In this document: piece by piece, positions 5,976 through 6,207 of the stretch | Position numbering within the stretch: position 1 is the stretch's first letter | Layout of the letters: the number at the start of each line of letters is the position of its first letter | NCBI GenBank assembly: GCA_021823945.1 | Contig: JAKALW010000074.1 | Coordinates: 1 to 6,207, forward strand | Direction of reading: 5' to 3' | Length of the DNA: 6,207 bases | From: Microcaldota archaeon | Lineage (GTDB): Archaea > Micrarchaeota > Micrarchaeia > Anstonellales > VGKX01 | Made by a program: the position numbers and the translations under genes | Notes under the pieces: generated by a model | The model's database searches: none | Told to the model about the DNA's origin: nothing | Seen by the model: only the letters and a program-made list of their open reading frames with translations

Positions 5976-6207
5976 GAAGCAGGCAGCACATACCATCATT
6001 ATACGGAACAATCGGCTCAATTGAAAAAACGCTTGCCGCAAACCCAGCAGCCACAATCCTAAGGCTCTCTTCCAAAATATCTCCAAGGACGCTTGCCCTG
6101 GCGCTTAGCAAGACAAAAGCGAAAAAGCTCCTTGTGTCCCCGACAGTGGAAAGGAGCCTCAACCAAAGCGTGAAATCTGCCCTGAAAAAAGTAGGTATTG
6201 CATTGGT
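5972..6207 (+). CDS. uncharacterised protein, partial (3' end outside window)
   Basis: A frame opening with GTG at 5972 runs 78 full codons to the window edge without a stop. It overlaps the preceding stop by four bases and has AGGGGG nine bases upstream. The translation starts MRSRQHIPSLYGTIGSIEK and continues with ILRLSSKISPRTLALAL, KKLLVSPTVERSL and SVKSALKKVGIAL. This reads as a strand, helix, strand, helix, strand pattern with a basic character, giving a small alpha/beta domain. The pattern loosely recalls the archaeal DUF1699 layout, in which a short strand, a helix and a 'what follows is conserved SP/PP' strand precede a helix ending in GIxL. I would not assign that family without a profile search. 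Codon use matches the upstream genes. No ATG lies in frame within the visible part, so the GTG start is the best available. Confidence 0.7.
   Translation, partial: MRSRQHIPSLYGTIGSIEKTLAANPAATILRLSSKISPRTLALALSKTKAKKLLVSPTVERSLNQSVKSALKKVGIAL

Overview
The window looks archaeal. It carries both subunits of DNA topoisomerase VI (the B subunit overlapping the A subunit), directly behind a two-KH-domain RNA-binding protein of the archaeal Dim2/Pno1 type. The order KH protein, top6B, top6A is a recurrent archaeal arrangement. Shine-Dalgarno-like motifs (GGTGA, GTGAT) fit the archaeal 16S 3' end. The exact lineage cannot be fixed from the sequence. The form of the topo VI motifs, and the neighbouring proteins I do not recognise, suggest a DPANN-type archaeon (Diapherotrites/Micrarchaeota-like), but that is a weak inference.

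Layout. Positions 1-682, minus strand: the 5' 227 codons of a very AT-rich gene (about a quarter G+C, against slightly over half in the other genes). It encodes a PDDEXK-nuclease-like protein of the DUF5655/COG3586 kind and runs off the left edge. Positions 683-1093: a divergent intergenic region of about 410 bases with candidate TATA elements, a GAAA-loop hairpin followed by T5, a second bulged hairpin and a short direct repeat that recurs at the KH start codon. Positions 1094-4439, plus strand: KH protein, topo VI B and topo VI A, very probably one operon. Positions 4440-4589: a spacer with a T-rich tract and an AT-rich patch, so probably a new transcription unit follows. Positions 4590-5975: a 461-residue soluble protein I cannot assign. 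Positions 5972-6207: the start of another unassigned gene, begun by a GTG that overlaps the preceding stop and running off the right edge.

How the genes work together. Topo VI is a heterotetramer: B binds ATP and drives the gate, and A (the Spo11 homologue) cleaves DNA. The overlap of the two genes fits their equimolar need. The KH protein probably acts in 16S rRNA maturation or translation and shares the transcription unit through an old archaeal gene order rather than a known functional link. The 461-residue protein and its translationally coupled partner form a separate two-gene unit of unknown role. The left-hand nuclease-like gene differs in base composition and direction and is probably a transferred accessory gene.

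No tRNA, rRNA, CRISPR array, insertion sequence or transposase was seen. The points most worth a second look are the uncharacterised coupled pair at the right, the atypical ATP-binding motif of topo VI B, and the structured divergent intergenic region.
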